DNA of 64,000 nt from the NCBI GenBank assembly GCA_964512995.1, contig CAZELM010000014.1, positions 1-64,000 of the forward strand, written 5' to 3'. The DNA is from CAZELM01 sp964512995 (GTDB lineage: Bacteria; CSSED10-310). A program made the translations under genes and the position numbers. The notes under the pieces are model-generated. The model ran no database searches. It saw only the letters and a list, made by a program, of their open reading frames with translations, and had not been told where the DNA came from. This document shows, one piece after another, positions 9,466 through 19,344 of the stretch (within the stretch, counting starts at the first letter, position 1; the number at the start of each line of letters is the position of its first letter).

Positions 9466-10120
9466 TGTCCAGGGAATACTCCTGGATTTCGATGGAACAC
9501 TCGTAGATTCCGAACCCCTCTATTATCAAGCCAATCGCGAAGCGTTTCGGCTCTATGGTCATGATATCCTCGAAGAGGAGTATTACTATCACTGGTCCTT
9601 GCTGGGTGAAAGCGCTCAGGGCGAAGTCCACCGCTATCAATTAACGGGAGTGGATCTGAACCGTGTCAAAAAAGTAGCCAATGACAACTTCCGTCAATTG
9701 ATCGACGAACACCCGATTCCACTTCTGCCCGGAGCACGTTCTATCTTAATCGAATTACCCAAAAGGGGTTACCCCACGGTGATCGCTTCCAATACTCCCG
9801 CTGATCATATTCAACGAATCTTATCACGAGTCGGCCTGACAGACATCCCGGTCCCGATCATCGGCACAGAACCCGGCCTTCGACCCAAACCATTCCCGGA
9901 CATTTTTCTGAAAGCGGTCAACTGGCTGGGAGTGAAACCCGCTGAATGTCTGGTCATCGAAGATACCGTGAAAGGACTCCGAGCAGCTAAATCAGCCGGC
10001 ATACCCTGCATCATCGTCCGATATTCCCGATATCCCGAGATATCCTGGGAAGGAGCGGAAGCGGTTATATCCAATCTGAACGAACTTCTGACTTTGCTTC
10101 CGGATAGAAACCCACTCTAG
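9449..10120 (+). CDS. HAD-superfamily phosphatase / phosphomutase-like hydrolase
   Basis: About 223 residues. Motif I is DFDGTLVDSE near the N-terminus (nucleophile is the first Asp), motif II ASNT, motif III the Lys in RPKPFPDIF and motif IV IEDTVKG. The cap is the small helical type found in beta-phosphoglucomutase-like and phosphoglycolate-phosphatase-like enzymes. The ATG at 9449 overlaps the end of tyrS by 17 nt. An in-frame TTG at 9425 would extend the protein by eight residues but has no ribosome site. The natural phosphoester is not deducible from the sequence. Confidence 0.9.
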   Translation: MKQHRDVQGILLDFDGTLVDSEPLYYQANREAFRLYGHDILEEEYYYHWSLLGESAQGEVHRYQLTGVDLNRVKKVANDNFRQLIDEHPIPLLPGARSILIELPKRGYPTVIASNTPADHIQRILSRVGLTDIPVPIIGTEPGLRPKPFPDIFLKAVNWLGVKPAECLVIEDTVKGLRAAKSAGIPCIIVRYSRYPEISWEGAEAVISNLNELLTLLPDRNPL

Positions 10121-10161
10121 AAAACCCACATCAAACAACCCTGACGTGGATATTCAATTTG

Positions 10162-12159
10162 CTATTCTGACCAGACAAAAGACAGTGTATCCATGTCTCC
10201 AAAAAGTTCTGTCATTCCTGGATTTGTCAATCCGGCATACCAATACACTGGTCCGCCGCTGCCGACTCCGCCCGGCCACTCAAACGATGGGAGCACAGGA
10301 ATCATTGTCGAACCGAGTGGGAACTCCGGATATCTCTGAAGGTAATTGTCGTAAGAGGAGAATGATGGGGCGAAAAAATACTGATTGTAAATATCCAGAA
10401 TAACAAACAATGGATACTCCTTCAGGTTGGCATTTTCATAATTGTTCACTGTCACCATACATTCACACAGGTCTCCGGGTGTTAACGCAACAGACGGCAT
10501 CCATAATGTGACACTGGTGTTTCTGGGTTCTGTAACCGTCATTTTTTTCAGAATCCGCCAATCTGGATCCAATTCCACACTTGCTGGTTCTTGCGATACC
10601 GAAAACTCAAACCGTTCGATCCGGGAATCGATCAGGATCTCAGCGCTTTCTGAGGTCAAATCCGCGTAGGTCCATCTGATATTCGATGGCATCCTGAACG
10701 TCTCGGGTGCATTTTCCTGTGTTTGGATCACCCAGACAATCAGCTTCGGAGATTCTCCCGGCTGATAGGTGCTGGACACTTCAAATTCGGGATACCCCTG
10801 CTCATAAATCCATTCCTGGAAAAACCAGTCCAATGGCTGGCTATAATGCCGCTCACAGATCATTTGAAAAGCTGGTGTTGTTGCATGAGCGAATTTATAA
10901 GTGTCATAATACTCCTGCATCACCACCCAGAATCGATCATCTCCGAGGATCTGCCGTAACATATGAAGGACCCATGCGCCTTTCTGATACGTAGTAGCGC
11001 TCCACACGTCATCCGGATTATAAATCGGATACCGGTGAACCGCATCCTCCTGGAAATATTCGTCTTTAAATGTCATGAGAACCCGCTGGTAATCCTCCGG
11101 TGAATAGAAAAATTCCTCCCACAACGGCTCACAATAACTGGCGAAACCTTCATTGAGCCAGACATCTTTGCAGGTTGTCAGCGTCACAGAGTCTCCCCAG
11201 TACATGTGGCTGATCTCGTGAGCGAATGTGTCCTCATATTCTTTATCCCCGGTGATCAATCCATAACTGATCATGTCCTGATTCTCCATCGCCCCCGCCA
11301 GGCGAACCTGTGCGAGACCCAATTTTTCAAAGGGGTATGGACCAAACGAATCAATATAGAAGTCCAGAATATGATCCACATTTTCAAAGTCCACCTGGGC
11401 ATCTTCCAGGGTTTCCGGCAAAACGTAGAACACGATCGGCACTCCCCGATGTTCGTGACCGAAACTAGTATAGGAGGCGATATTTATGGTTGCCAGATAG
11501 GAAGCCATCAGTGTGTGTTCGGACCAGAAATAGGTCGTTGTTCCATCACCATTATCGGTCACGGATTCCAGTGTTCCGTTTGCCGCGACGACCCGATCAC
11601 TCGACACCGTCACACGGAATGAGTAGAGCGCTTTGTCGCGGGGATCATGCAGGCATGGAAACCACCTGGAATTTTCAACCATCGCATTGAAACCGAACTC
11701 CGGCGTTCTGGGCGGATTCGGCAGGAACTTGAAATGGTCGTTCCCGGTGACACGATACTCGACATCAATCTGCACCGAGTCTCCCTCCGCCAGCGCAGGC
11801 GTGATCGGGATCTGAATCTCACTGGCAGCAAACTGATATTCCGACACGATTCCATCTACGGATACCTCGAAAATCTCCGCATTGTCATCCTGATAAAAGT
11901 CGAGATGGATCGTATCCAGTCCCGTGATCATGCTGATGCAACGTAAAGAAGCCACTCCGGATAAATATCCGGGAGTATCACCTTCCGGGAAAACTGCCAT
12001 CACATCCAGAGTGTATTCTGCTGCATGATAGTGCAGCGTGAGATCATCCGTCGGACCGGAATACGGGCATGGATAAGATGCCTGGCACACACCGCTGCAT
12101 ATCCCACACACAAAAATCAACATTAGCATCGTGATCGATCGGGTATGGTGAAAAGTCAT
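10162..12159 (-). CDS. Secreted M1-family aminopeptidase
   Basis: 665 residues. A signal peptide occupies about residues 1-27 (hydrophobic MLMLIFVCGICSGVC, then QA). The gluzincin site is HEISHMYWGD (HExxH at about 312-316) with the third zinc ligand in WLNEGFASYCE about 19 residues on. The exopeptidase motif GAMEN is at about 286-290, upstream of HExxH as in all M1 enzymes. The C-terminal region after about 480 is beta-rich and lacks the long ERAP-type helical domain. AAGGAGG 5-6 nt before the ATG fixes the start. It likely trims peptides outside the cytoplasm, which fits the other secreted proteases here. Convergent with the HAD gene. Confidence 0.93.
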   Translation of the reverse strand: MTFHHTRSITMLMLIFVCGICSGVCQASYPCPYSGPTDDLTLHYHAAEYTLDVMAVFPEGDTPGYLSGVASLRCISMITGLDTIHLDFYQDDNAEIFEVSVDGIVSEYQFAASEIQIPITPALAEGDSVQIDVEYRVTGNDHFKFLPNPPRTPEFGFNAMVENSRWFPCLHDPRDKALYSFRVTVSSDRVVAANGTLESVTDNGDGTTTYFWSEHTLMASYLATINIASYTSFGHEHRGVPIVFYVLPETLEDAQVDFENVDHILDFYIDSFGPYPFEKLGLAQVRLAGAMENQDMISYGLITGDKEYEDTFAHEISHMYWGDSVTLTTCKDVWLNEGFASYCEPLWEEFFYSPEDYQRVLMTFKDEYFQEDAVHRYPIYNPDDVWSATTYQKGAWVLHMLRQILGDDRFWVVMQEYYDTYKFAHATTPAFQMICERHYSQPLDWFFQEWIYEQGYPEFEVSSTYQPGESPKLIVWVIQTQENAPETFRMPSNIRWTYADLTSESAEILIDSRIERFEFSVSQEPASVELDPDWRILKKMTVTEPRNTSVTLWMPSVALTPGDLCECMVTVNNYENANLKEYPLFVILDIYNQYFFAPSFSSYDNYLQRYPEFPLGSTMIPVLPSFEWPGGVGSGGPVYWYAGLTNPGMTELFGDMDTLSFVWSE

Positions 12160-12581
12160 TTTTCCTCCTTGGTCAATCGTTCAGAATGGATTACAACACG
12201 TTCCATCCAGTAAATCAATGCACACTGAAGACATCCATATGCCGGCATCCCTCCGTGGCTGGAAAATAATGATCAACCACGAACGAACATCAAATCTCAC
12301 GGATCAAATCCAGTCATTTTATTCCTGAAAAAGATACACCAATTTTCTTTTGAGGCTTCTCATGATCCATGCCTGATGACCACGATGACGTCCGTAACAT
12401 TCTTCCCTTAACTTATCAGTGTTCATCTGTTATCATCCGTGGGTAAAAAAATGATTTAACAAGGATGAACACCGATTCACACGGACAGAAACCTTTAACA
12501 AAATGAATGAACACATTGAGTAATCAACATCTCCTATGTTATAGCATTACCGGTGCCCATATTGGAGGTCTTTGAAGGTTT
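12160..12581. other. Divergent intergenic region with short inverted repeats
   Basis: 422 bp between divergently transcribed genes. It contains a 9-bp inverted repeat GTGTTCATC (12419-12427) / GATGAACAC (12464-12472) in a region with further ATCCGTG/CACGGA half-sites. This resembles the degenerate 'TGTTCATCCGTG' intergenic elements seen in several environmental bacterial genomes. No gene or RNA was recognised. Confidence 0.45.
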
Positions 12582-13100
12582 ATGACACAAAAACAGCGAT
12601 ATCTGATAGTTGCAGCCGGATTATTCTTACTGGCATTTTTATTCTGGAGTATCGATTATTTTGTATTCGGATTACCCGCCATTCCCAGACCGGCTGACAA
12701 CCGTGCCCAGTGGGGTCTTTCCATCCTGCCAGTCACGATGCCTGATGGAACAAGGATCGCCGCAGAAGTTGTGATTACCGACAAGCAGAAACAAATCGGC
12801 CTGATGTACCGGAATGTTGTACCCCCTGGAACGGGCATGTTATTTATTTATCCAACCGAAGATTATCATAAGATATGGATGAAAAACACATTCGTCCCAT
12901 TGGATATCATCTGGATCGGAGAAAACTTTCGGATCACGTATATTGCTCAGAATCTGCCCATCGCCGAACCAGACACTCCCGATGAACAGATCCCCCATCG
13001 CACAGGATTTGGGAAATATGTTCTCGAATTAGCCGCTGGTGAAACGGATCGTCTCAAACTTGCCAAAGGTTCTACTATCCAATTCTCTCTGAATGAATAA
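12582..13100 (+). CDS. DUF192-family protein, membrane anchored
   Basis: 172 residues. An N-terminal hydrophobic segment (about 8-30) serves as signal anchor, followed by a DUF192 domain: QIGLMYRNVVPPGTGMLFIY and WMKNTFVPLDIIWI are the hallmark blocks. The soluble domain is expected outside the membrane. DUF192 proteins are small beta-barrel-like proteins of unknown biochemical role. GGAGG lies 13 nt upstream. The gene precedes the S9 peptidase on the same strand by 55 nt. Confidence 0.88.
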   Translation: MTQKQRYLIVAAGLFLLAFLFWSIDYFVFGLPAIPRPADNRAQWGLSILPVTMPDGTRIAAEVVITDKQKQIGLMYRNVVPPGTGMLFIYPTEDYHKIWMKNTFVPLDIIWIGENFRITYIAQNLPIAEPDTPDEQIPHRTGFGKYVLELAAGETDRLKLAKGSTIQFSLNE

Positions 13101-13155
13101 TCGCCGATTGGACATTCCATTAACCCTGAAACGCTGATATGGTGAGGATCATTGG

Positions 13156-15048
13156 ATGAATACTGTCGTAACCTATAAAAATCGAACGATTGATTTATGG
13201 CCTTATTTCGAAGGATTTCCCTATTTGGGTTTTCAGATCGACGACCATTCGAACGTCTGCTATTACTTTCATCGGGCAGAAAAATTACTGCTCCACCAGA
13301 TCCCGCTTCAGGCCAACCCGGACTTTGAGAACGGGAAGAAAATATCCGATCTCGATTTCAATACATTCACTGCATGGGACTTTGCGTTTGACCTGAAATC
13401 CGAATCCCTCTTTTTCACCGGTGACGAATGCAATGATGAAAAATTGAACATATACCAGCTTTTCCTGTCTGATGGTTCCCGGAAAAAACTGACCGACGAG
13501 GAATACATATATGGGAAAGAGCTGTTGGATCATGAGCAGCGAATCGTGTTCATCGGCCGGAAAAATACTCCCACACGGATGCTTTCAACCTTGAAAAACC
13601 TGGATCTCGAAACGGGTCAGATTCAGAATCTCCTCGAGGATACACCGGAATGGACCTTCACATGGACCACCATTCTCTACCATCCGGCATCCAAAAAATA
13701 TTTCTTCTGTGTAAAAGCACACTTCGACCGCAATCTGTCTAACATTCTGGAATATGACAGTCTTACCGGCAAAACCCGAATCCTGCTCCCGGAAAATATC
13801 AAACGGAGCACATTCGGACTGATGACTCGATGGCTGGATCCCGATACGCTGGGGTTCATCTCCGATGAAAGCGGATTCGCTAATGTCTATACATATCATG
13901 TTCCCACCGGATCCATCCGTGCCGTTACCCAATGGACAGAACCGGTCGGAGCGGCAGATCTCTGGGAAACGGATGGAAAGAAGCTGTTTGTTCTTGTAAA
14001 AGAACATCCAGTCAAAGATCGTTTATACATCATTGATTACTCCGATTCCCGGATTCTGTATGAGGAGGAATTCCCATCCAAGGTTCATGTCGGTTCCAGG
14101 TTGGGAATTCGTGAATTCATGTTTCTCTCCTCTGTCAATGATCCATTTTCGATCTGGGAGCTGAAGCTCGAGGAGAAAAATGGAGACATCATGCTCCTCA
14201 GAGATAAACTCATCTCCAATCCTCCTCATATCCTGAAACAGATCACACATGGTCGCGGAGAGCCGATCCAGTATTCCACCTTCGATATCGACTCCCGGAC
14301 GCAGACCCCGCGGATGATCCATGCATTTGTATTTATCCCGGAGAATATACCGGAAAACCCATCCGATCGCAGAGCGGTCATCACCGCCTTCTATGGTGGT
14401 GACAATGTTTTCTCCAAACAATACCAGATCTTCCTCGATGCGGGATTCATTGTCATGAGCCCTGCGGTCCGGGGATCCTGGGGACTGGGAGCGGAGTTTT
14501 ACTCCCTGAACGACCGCGATCTGGGTGGCAATGAAATCATTGATCTGATCTATGCCGGGAGATATCTGACGAGCCGGTTCGGGCTTCAGGAATCTCAGAT
14601 TGGCCTGATGGGTGGAAGCCACGGAGGGTACTGCGCCATCCGCGGACTGACCTTCCCGGCTGAGGTCAATGGCCGGAGAGAATCATTTCAGTGGGGATTT
14701 GCAATCTCTTCATACGGCATTTCCAACATCGTCGATTATTACAAGACATGCAACATCCCGGACTGGGTGCTTCAGAAAGCCGGAGATCCTGCTACAGAAC
14801 ATGAAAAATTAATGGATCGATCGCCCATACGCCACGCCCATCGAGCCACTGGTCCTCTTTTACTGGTCCATGGCGTCAATGATAACCGCGTTCCGGTCGA
14901 TCAGAGCCGTCAGATGGCCGCCGCCATGAAACAAGCAAACAAACCCTTTACCTACATCGAAATCGAAGGACAGGGTCATGGATGGCAGGGGCTCAAAGAA
15001 AATATCCGGTATTTTCAGGAGGTATTCCGATTTCTCAACTGCATCTGA
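13156..15048 (+). CDS. S9-family (prolyl oligopeptidase-like) peptidase
   Basis: 630 residues with no signal peptide, so cytoplasmic. An N-terminal beta-propeller of about 370 residues is followed by an alpha/beta-hydrolase domain. The nucleophile Ser lies in GLMGGSHGGYCA (about 488), the Asp in VNDNRVPV (about 575) and the His in GQGHGW (about 608). The layout matches acylaminoacyl peptidases and dipeptidyl peptidases of family S9C. The start follows GGTGAGGATC. It ends 8 nt before the convergent glcF-like gene. Exact specificity cannot be told. Confidence 0.92.
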   Translation: MNTVVTYKNRTIDLWPYFEGFPYLGFQIDDHSNVCYYFHRAEKLLLHQIPLQANPDFENGKKISDLDFNTFTAWDFAFDLKSESLFFTGDECNDEKLNIYQLFLSDGSRKKLTDEEYIYGKELLDHEQRIVFIGRKNTPTRMLSTLKNLDLETGQIQNLLEDTPEWTFTWTTILYHPASKKYFFCVKAHFDRNLSNILEYDSLTGKTRILLPENIKRSTFGLMTRWLDPDTLGFISDESGFANVYTYHVPTGSIRAVTQWTEPVGAADLWETDGKKLFVLVKEHPVKDRLYIIDYSDSRILYEEEFPSKVHVGSRLGIREFMFLSSVNDPFSIWELKLEEKNGDIMLLRDKLISNPPHILKQITHGRGEPIQYSTFDIDSRTQTPRMIHAFVFIPENIPENPSDRRAVITAFYGGDNVFSKQYQIFLDAGFIVMSPAVRGSWGLGAEFYSLNDRDLGGNEIIDLIYAGRYLTSRFGLQESQIGLMGGSHGGYCAIRGLTFPAEVNGRRESFQWGFAISSYGISNIVDYYKTCNIPDWVLQKAGDPATEHEKLMDRSPIRHAHRATGPLLLVHGVNDNRVPVDQSRQMAAAMKQANKPFTYIEIEGQGHGWQGLKENIRYFQEVFRFLNCI

Positions 15049-15056
15049 TCCCGCGA

Positions 15057-16145
15057 TCACATCACTTTGACCAGAAGATCCATCAGATGACGAACTGGAA
15101 CCGGCTTGGTTCCAGTTTGATCCGCAAAAACAGATGACGCTTTTTTCAGTGTCTGTTCACAGGTCGCACACGCTGTCACAATCATCTCCGCACCGGTCGC
15201 GGTTGCCTCGCCGATCCTCGCCACCGCGAGCCGGTTGGACAGCGCTGGATCCCAGGTGAGTATCCCGCCGCCACCCCCGCAGCACCGTGACAGGGCTTTC
15301 GTATGTGCCATCTCCACCAGATCGCATCCGATCTTCTTTAAAATACGGCGGGGCTCCTCAATGATTTTCGCTCCGCGGGATAAGTCACACGGATCATGAT
15401 AGGTAACTTTTTTGTTTACTGGAGCGATCACTGTGAGTTGATCCAGCCGGCGGTCGATCTCCTGCAGGACATGGACAGCAGGTTGATGATATTCCTTTTG
15501 CAGGTGGATCATACAGCTCGGGCAGAGCGTCAACACCGGCTCTCCGGTCAATGGAAATGTCTGTCTGACACGCTCCACCTGGCGGGTATGCGCTTCCTCG
15601 AATCCCATGTTTTTCAATGGAAATCCACAACAGACTTCCTGGGTGATTCCGGGTTCGATACCTAGTTTCTGGAGCAGCTTGATCATCTTACGGGTGTTAT
15701 TCGGCCGGGAGAGATGCTGACAGCCGATAAACAGCGGGAAAGACCCTTCCTGCACGGGAAATTCCATGCTGAGATCCGCAAAGATATTACCGGTCGTTTC
15801 GACATTTGCCACCAACGCTGTCTGAGCGGATGAGTTCCGGAACTGGTTGACCATCTCCCGCCGGGCGGCTACAACCACTTCCGGACAATTGACCTGACTC
15901 GGACAACGCCGGGCGCAGTCCGTACATTGCGTACACTGATACAAGCGATCCACCATCTCCTCATCCGGAGTCAACTCCCCGGAGAGCAGTCCATAGGCCA
16001 GAATCATCCTACCTCGGGGTGATCCGGAGTCCCATCCGGTATCGAGAAACACCGGGCAGACCATTTTGCAGTATCCGCACATGGTGCAGGATAACATCTC
16101 CTGACGAAGCGCTTCAATCTCCTGATAGTTTTGCTTTTTTTTCAA
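15057..16145 (-). CDS. GlcF-like iron-sulfur subunit of a 2-hydroxyacid dehydrogenase
   Basis: 362 residues. Two N-terminal 4Fe-4S sites are present, CTMCGYCKMVCP (about 16-27) and CTQCTDCARRCP (about 70-81). Two CCG-type domains follow, with CCGFPL and CCGGGGG plus CPSC and CATCEQ. This is the layout of GlcF/LldE/HdrD-type subunits, which pass electrons from a flavoprotein to a quinone or another carrier. It lies 13 nt downstream of the GlcD-like gene and is the last gene of the minus-strand block. Known GlcDF-type complexes oxidise glycolate or D-lactate; the substrate here is not fixed by sequence. No GlcE is nearby. Confidence 0.88.
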   Translation of the reverse strand: MKKKQNYQEIEALRQEMLSCTMCGYCKMVCPVFLDTGWDSGSPRGRMILAYGLLSGELTPDEEMVDRLYQCTQCTDCARRCPSQVNCPEVVVAARREMVNQFRNSSAQTALVANVETTGNIFADLSMEFPVQEGSFPLFIGCQHLSRPNNTRKMIKLLQKLGIEPGITQEVCCGFPLKNMGFEEAHTRQVERVRQTFPLTGEPVLTLCPSCMIHLQKEYHQPAVHVLQEIDRRLDQLTVIAPVNKKVTYHDPCDLSRGAKIIEEPRRILKKIGCDLVEMAHTKALSRCCGGGGGILTWDPALSNRLAVARIGEATATGAEMIVTACATCEQTLKKASSVFADQTGTKPVPVRHLMDLLVKVM

Positions 16146-16158
16146 AGAATACCTCGTT

Positions 16159-17628
16159 TCAGGTTGCAGATTTCGGTGACTGACCCAGATTGACCGGATA
16201 ACGCAAGTGCGTCATAAATCCCGACTCCCAGTCAAAAATCTTATATGGATTCAGGATATTGTTCGGATCCAGAGCCCGTTTGATCGCTCGCATGAATGGA
16301 ATCGCGTCCGCATGTTCCTGCCGGAAATAATCCGCTTTGCTGATTGCCACACCATGCTCACCGGTGACGGTTCCACCCAGACGAAGGACCAGATCATATA
16401 TTTCCTGGACGGCTGTTTCAGCCTGATGCCAGTGATCCGGGTTTTCGGGATCCATCAGCACTTTTGTATGCAGATTGCCATCACCGGCATGACCGTAGGG
16501 CGGGATACAGATATCATATTTGTTCTGGATCGCGACAAACCCCTGGACCGCTTCCGGAACCCGCGATATCGGCACGGCCATATCATCTGCCAGCATCACC
16601 GTGACGAATTCGGGTCTGAGCGCTGACAGGGATGGCATCAACTGTTTGCGACCTTTCCAGAGTTCGTCCATTCGGCCAGCATCCTCCGTGATCTCAATAT
16701 AAAACGCCTGATTTTTATCGCAGATGCGTTGCACGCGATGGATCTCATCCGATACCGCGGCTGGATGTCCATCACAAGCGATCAGAAGCATTCCCGCCGC
16801 CTCCGGCAATCTCAGATCCATGGCCTTGTTGACCGCCTTAATGCACATATCGCCCATCAGTTCGAGTTGTGCCGGGAAAATGGGCACGGCAATGATATCG
16901 GCAACGGTCTGACCGGCATGGACCAACTCCCTAAACGACGCGACACAAACAGCGGTTTTCTCCGGCAGGGGTGCCAGTTTCAAAGTTATCTCTGTGATGA
17001 TCCCCAACGTGCCTTCCATGCCGACCAGGAGCTTTTCCATCTGATATCCACTGGAATTTTTCAGTGTCCGTGTGCCGTATCGGACGATCTCACCAGTCGG
17101 CATCACCACCTCCATACCCAGCACATAGTCACGGGTAGCGCCGTATTTCAGCGCTTTTTCCCCGGACGAATTGGATGCGGTCATCCCACCCAGTGTGGCT
17201 ACTTCCGTGCTGGCAGGCCCTGGGATAAAAAAACGGTATGGTTTCAGCGCATCATTCAGGTGAGCATGAACAACGCCCGGTTGAACGACGCATAGTAGAT
17301 CCGCTGGTTGAATCTCCCGAATCTGATTCATTCCCTGGAGATCCAGAATGATGCCCCCGGCGACCGGTGTATTATGGCCGCACAATGCAGTACCCGCACC
17401 CCGAGGGATCACCGCGAACCTGTACTCGTTGGCCAATGTGACGATCCGGGAAATCTGATTGGTATCCACCGGACGAATAACTGCATCCGGTATAGCCCGG
17501 TGCATCCCGCCATCAAATGCATAGACATATCGGTCCGCCAAAGCGGTTTTGACCCGATCCACTCCGACGATCTCCTGAATCTGAGCGATCTGCTCGGGTT
17601 TTGCGTGACGATTTATAAGTTCCATCAT
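16159..17628 (-). CDS. FAD-linked 2-hydroxyacid (glycolate / D-lactate) dehydrogenase, GlcD-like
   Basis: 489 residues. The FAD-binding domain of the vanillyl-alcohol-oxidase type is at about 35-215 (PRGAGTALCGHNTPVAGG, then GGMTASNSSGEKALKYG). The C-terminal substrate domain ends with the conserved HAGDGNLHTKVL and GEHGVAISK. These are the hallmarks of GlcD and bacterial D-lactate dehydrogenases. The start overlaps the stop of the gcvH-like gene (ATGA), so the two are translationally coupled. Together with the downstream GlcF-like protein it should form a membrane-peripheral dehydrogenase. A lactate role is favoured by the larA-like gene two positions upstream; this is inference. Confidence 0.9.
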   Translation of the reverse strand: MMELINRHAKPEQIAQIQEIVGVDRVKTALADRYVYAFDGGMHRAIPDAVIRPVDTNQISRIVTLANEYRFAVIPRGAGTALCGHNTPVAGGIILDLQGMNQIREIQPADLLCVVQPGVVHAHLNDALKPYRFFIPGPASTEVATLGGMTASNSSGEKALKYGATRDYVLGMEVVMPTGEIVRYGTRTLKNSSGYQMEKLLVGMEGTLGIITEITLKLAPLPEKTAVCVASFRELVHAGQTVADIIAVPIFPAQLELMGDMCIKAVNKAMDLRLPEAAGMLLIACDGHPAAVSDEIHRVQRICDKNQAFYIEITEDAGRMDELWKGRKQLMPSLSALRPEFVTVMLADDMAVPISRVPEAVQGFVAIQNKYDICIPPYGHAGDGNLHTKVLMDPENPDHWHQAETAVQEIYDLVLRLGGTVTGEHGVAISKADYFRQEHADAIPFMRAIKRALDPNNILNPYKIFDWESGFMTHLRYPVNLGQSPKSAT

Positions 17629-18056
17629 GAATTCTCGGCTTCCTGAACGGCGCGTTCCAGGAAGGGAGTCAACGCCTCGGTGCCGTGCATAAGGTCTGCG
17701 ATCTCCTTATCCAGATTCGATGGCTCCACCCGCATGATCCAACCCTGACCATAGCTGTCCTTATTGACAAGCAGGTAATCGTCTTCCAGAGCGGTATTTA
17801 TTTCAATGATTCGTCCGGTAATGGGAGCGATCAGTTTCCCCACCCATTTGCTGGACTGGACTTTACCGGCAGTCTCCCCGACCTCGATCTCATCGTCCTC
17901 GTCCGGAAGATCCAGATAGGTGGTATCCCCGGCCATCTGCACGTAAAAATCGGTCAGACCGATGGTCACATTCCCGTCGTCATCGATCCGCACCCACATG
18001 TGTTCCGGATGGTAATACAAATCATCCGGCATCTCATATCCTTTTATCATTGTCAT
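17625..18056 (-). CDS. Glycine-cleavage H-protein-like lipoyl carrier
   Basis: 143 residues. The fold signature HPEHMWVRI...VTIGLTDF, LDLP and EVGETAGKVQSSKWVGKLIA is clear. Aligned on the conserved 'AP-x-[TS]-G' of H proteins, the Lys in VQSSK falls at the lipoylated position. The gene sits between larA-like and glcD-like, overlapping glcD by 4 nt. No gcvP or gcvT is in the window, so a normal glycine-cleavage role is not shown. Lipoyl-binding H-protein homologues are known beside Hdr-like complexes in the sHdr-LbpA sulfur pathway, which makes a redox or thiol-carrier role worth considering. Lipoate attachment is inferred. Confidence 0.85.
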   Translation of the reverse strand: MTMIKGYEMPDDLYYHPEHMWVRIDDDGNVTIGLTDFYVQMAGDTTYLDLPDEDDEIEVGETAGKVQSSKWVGKLIAPITGRIIEINTALEDDYLLVNKDSYGQGWIMRVEPSNLDKEIADLMHGTEALTPFLERAVQEAENS

Positions 18057-18087
18057 GTCAGACTCCTCGTTATAATATCAAGCCTTT

Positions 18088-19344
18088 TTAACCTGTTGTA
18101 ACCTTGGGTACCGTGGTGCTTCCCTCCATCAGAAATATAATCCGGGCTTCCCATCCTTTTGCTGCCAACGCAGCATCGATCGCCGCCTGGAGGCTGGAAA
18201 AGGGGCGGATAAAAATGTTCTCCAGCACGCGGGGTTCCAGATCCGTCACAGCCCACATGCTGGCCCATTGACAGATTTCCGCCATTTTCGATGCCTTATG
18301 GTATCCAAGTTTATATGTATCGCTGATTTTCTCCAGCACATCCCGGACCGTGTCACAGGATGACATCAACCGGTAAAATGAATCCGGACCAATCCCGGTT
18401 CTGCATTGAGAGACAATGATCAGAATACCTCCCCGATTCAGAGCCAGCTTTCCATGGTCCATCGCTTTCTGGGACTGATACAGATCGATATCCATCGGAT
18501 ATGGCGCAACAGACACAACAATATCCTGTCTGGATGGTATTTTTACTGCATAGACCGTATCCGCGTATTCGATGGCTGCATTCATGGAGTGAATGATATG
18601 ACCGGCTGAGGCTGCGTAGATCCGACGATCGTGACTCAGGACCGTCTGAATCGAAAAAATCCGTGACTGTTTCAGAAAATTTAACGCATCGATCATGTCC
18701 TCATGAACGGGATTTTCGGCCAGCGCCATTGTGATGGATTCGGGACGCAATGCATACCGATGATTCTGAGAAATGGTCGAATAGGCGGACAGACCGGGAA
18801 AGAATGCTTTCCGGCCGCCGGTATATCCTGCAAAATAATGGGGTTCCACAGATCCAATGACCACGATCCGATCCGCTTCGACAACGCGCTTGTTCACCCA
18901 GACTTCCGTGCCACGGGGAGTTATACCGATCATTACCAGTTCATCCTGATTGTGGGCATCGTGAACGGCCACACGACCTTGATCTCGCACTATCTCCCAA
19001 TACTCACCAAAAATAAATTCAAATTCATCTTCTGTGGGAGCGCGGTGTGTGCCGGTGGCAACAATGAACGCATAATCGGTATCCCGAATGGTATTCCAGA
19101 TACTGTCGAGAACGGTTCGGGTTGGAGTCGGCCGGCTGCCATCATTGACGACAATCAGTGTTTTGCCATTCCCCTGCATGAACTCCCGAAAACCCGGACT
19201 GCAAATGGGATTCTCCAAAGCGATTCGCAGGAGTTCTGTTTCATCTCCGCATGCCACCGTGTTCGGATAAACAATCCCTGCCACTCGCGAGTCCGGTACT
19301 GTGACAGATACATGACTCTGTCCGTACGGTACTTTTATATCCAT
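18088..19344 (-). CDS. LarA-like nickel-pincer racemase (DUF2088)
   Basis: About 418 residues. Conserved LarA blocks are NDGSRPTPT, GTHRAPTEDEF (histidine of the active-site pair), EPHYFAGYTGGRKAFFPG (nickel-ligand histidine and the lysine that anchors the pincer cofactor) and QNHR. LarA interconverts L- and D-lactate; other family members racemise or epimerise different 2-hydroxyacids. The maturation genes larB, larC and larE are not in the window. I place the start at the ATG at 19344, after AAAGAGAC; an in-frame GTG at 19374 is possible but has a poorer site. Position upstream of a GlcD/GlcF pair suggests it feeds the D-enantiomer to that dehydrogenase. Confidence 0.85.
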   Translation of the reverse strand: MDIKVPYGQSHVSVTVPDSRVAGIVYPNTVACGDETELLRIALENPICSPGFREFMQGNGKTLIVVNDGSRPTPTRTVLDSIWNTIRDTDYAFIVATGTHRAPTEDEFEFIFGEYWEIVRDQGRVAVHDAHNQDELVMIGITPRGTEVWVNKRVVEADRIVVIGSVEPHYFAGYTGGRKAFFPGLSAYSTISQNHRYALRPESITMALAENPVHEDMIDALNFLKQSRIFSIQTVLSHDRRIYAASAGHIIHSMNAAIEYADTVYAVKIPSRQDIVVSVAPYPMDIDLYQSQKAMDHGKLALNRGGILIIVSQCRTGIGPDSFYRLMSSCDTVRDVLEKISDTYKLGYHKASKMAEICQWASMWAVTDLEPRVLENIFIRPFSSLQAAIDAALAAKGWEARIIFLMEGSTTVPKVTTG

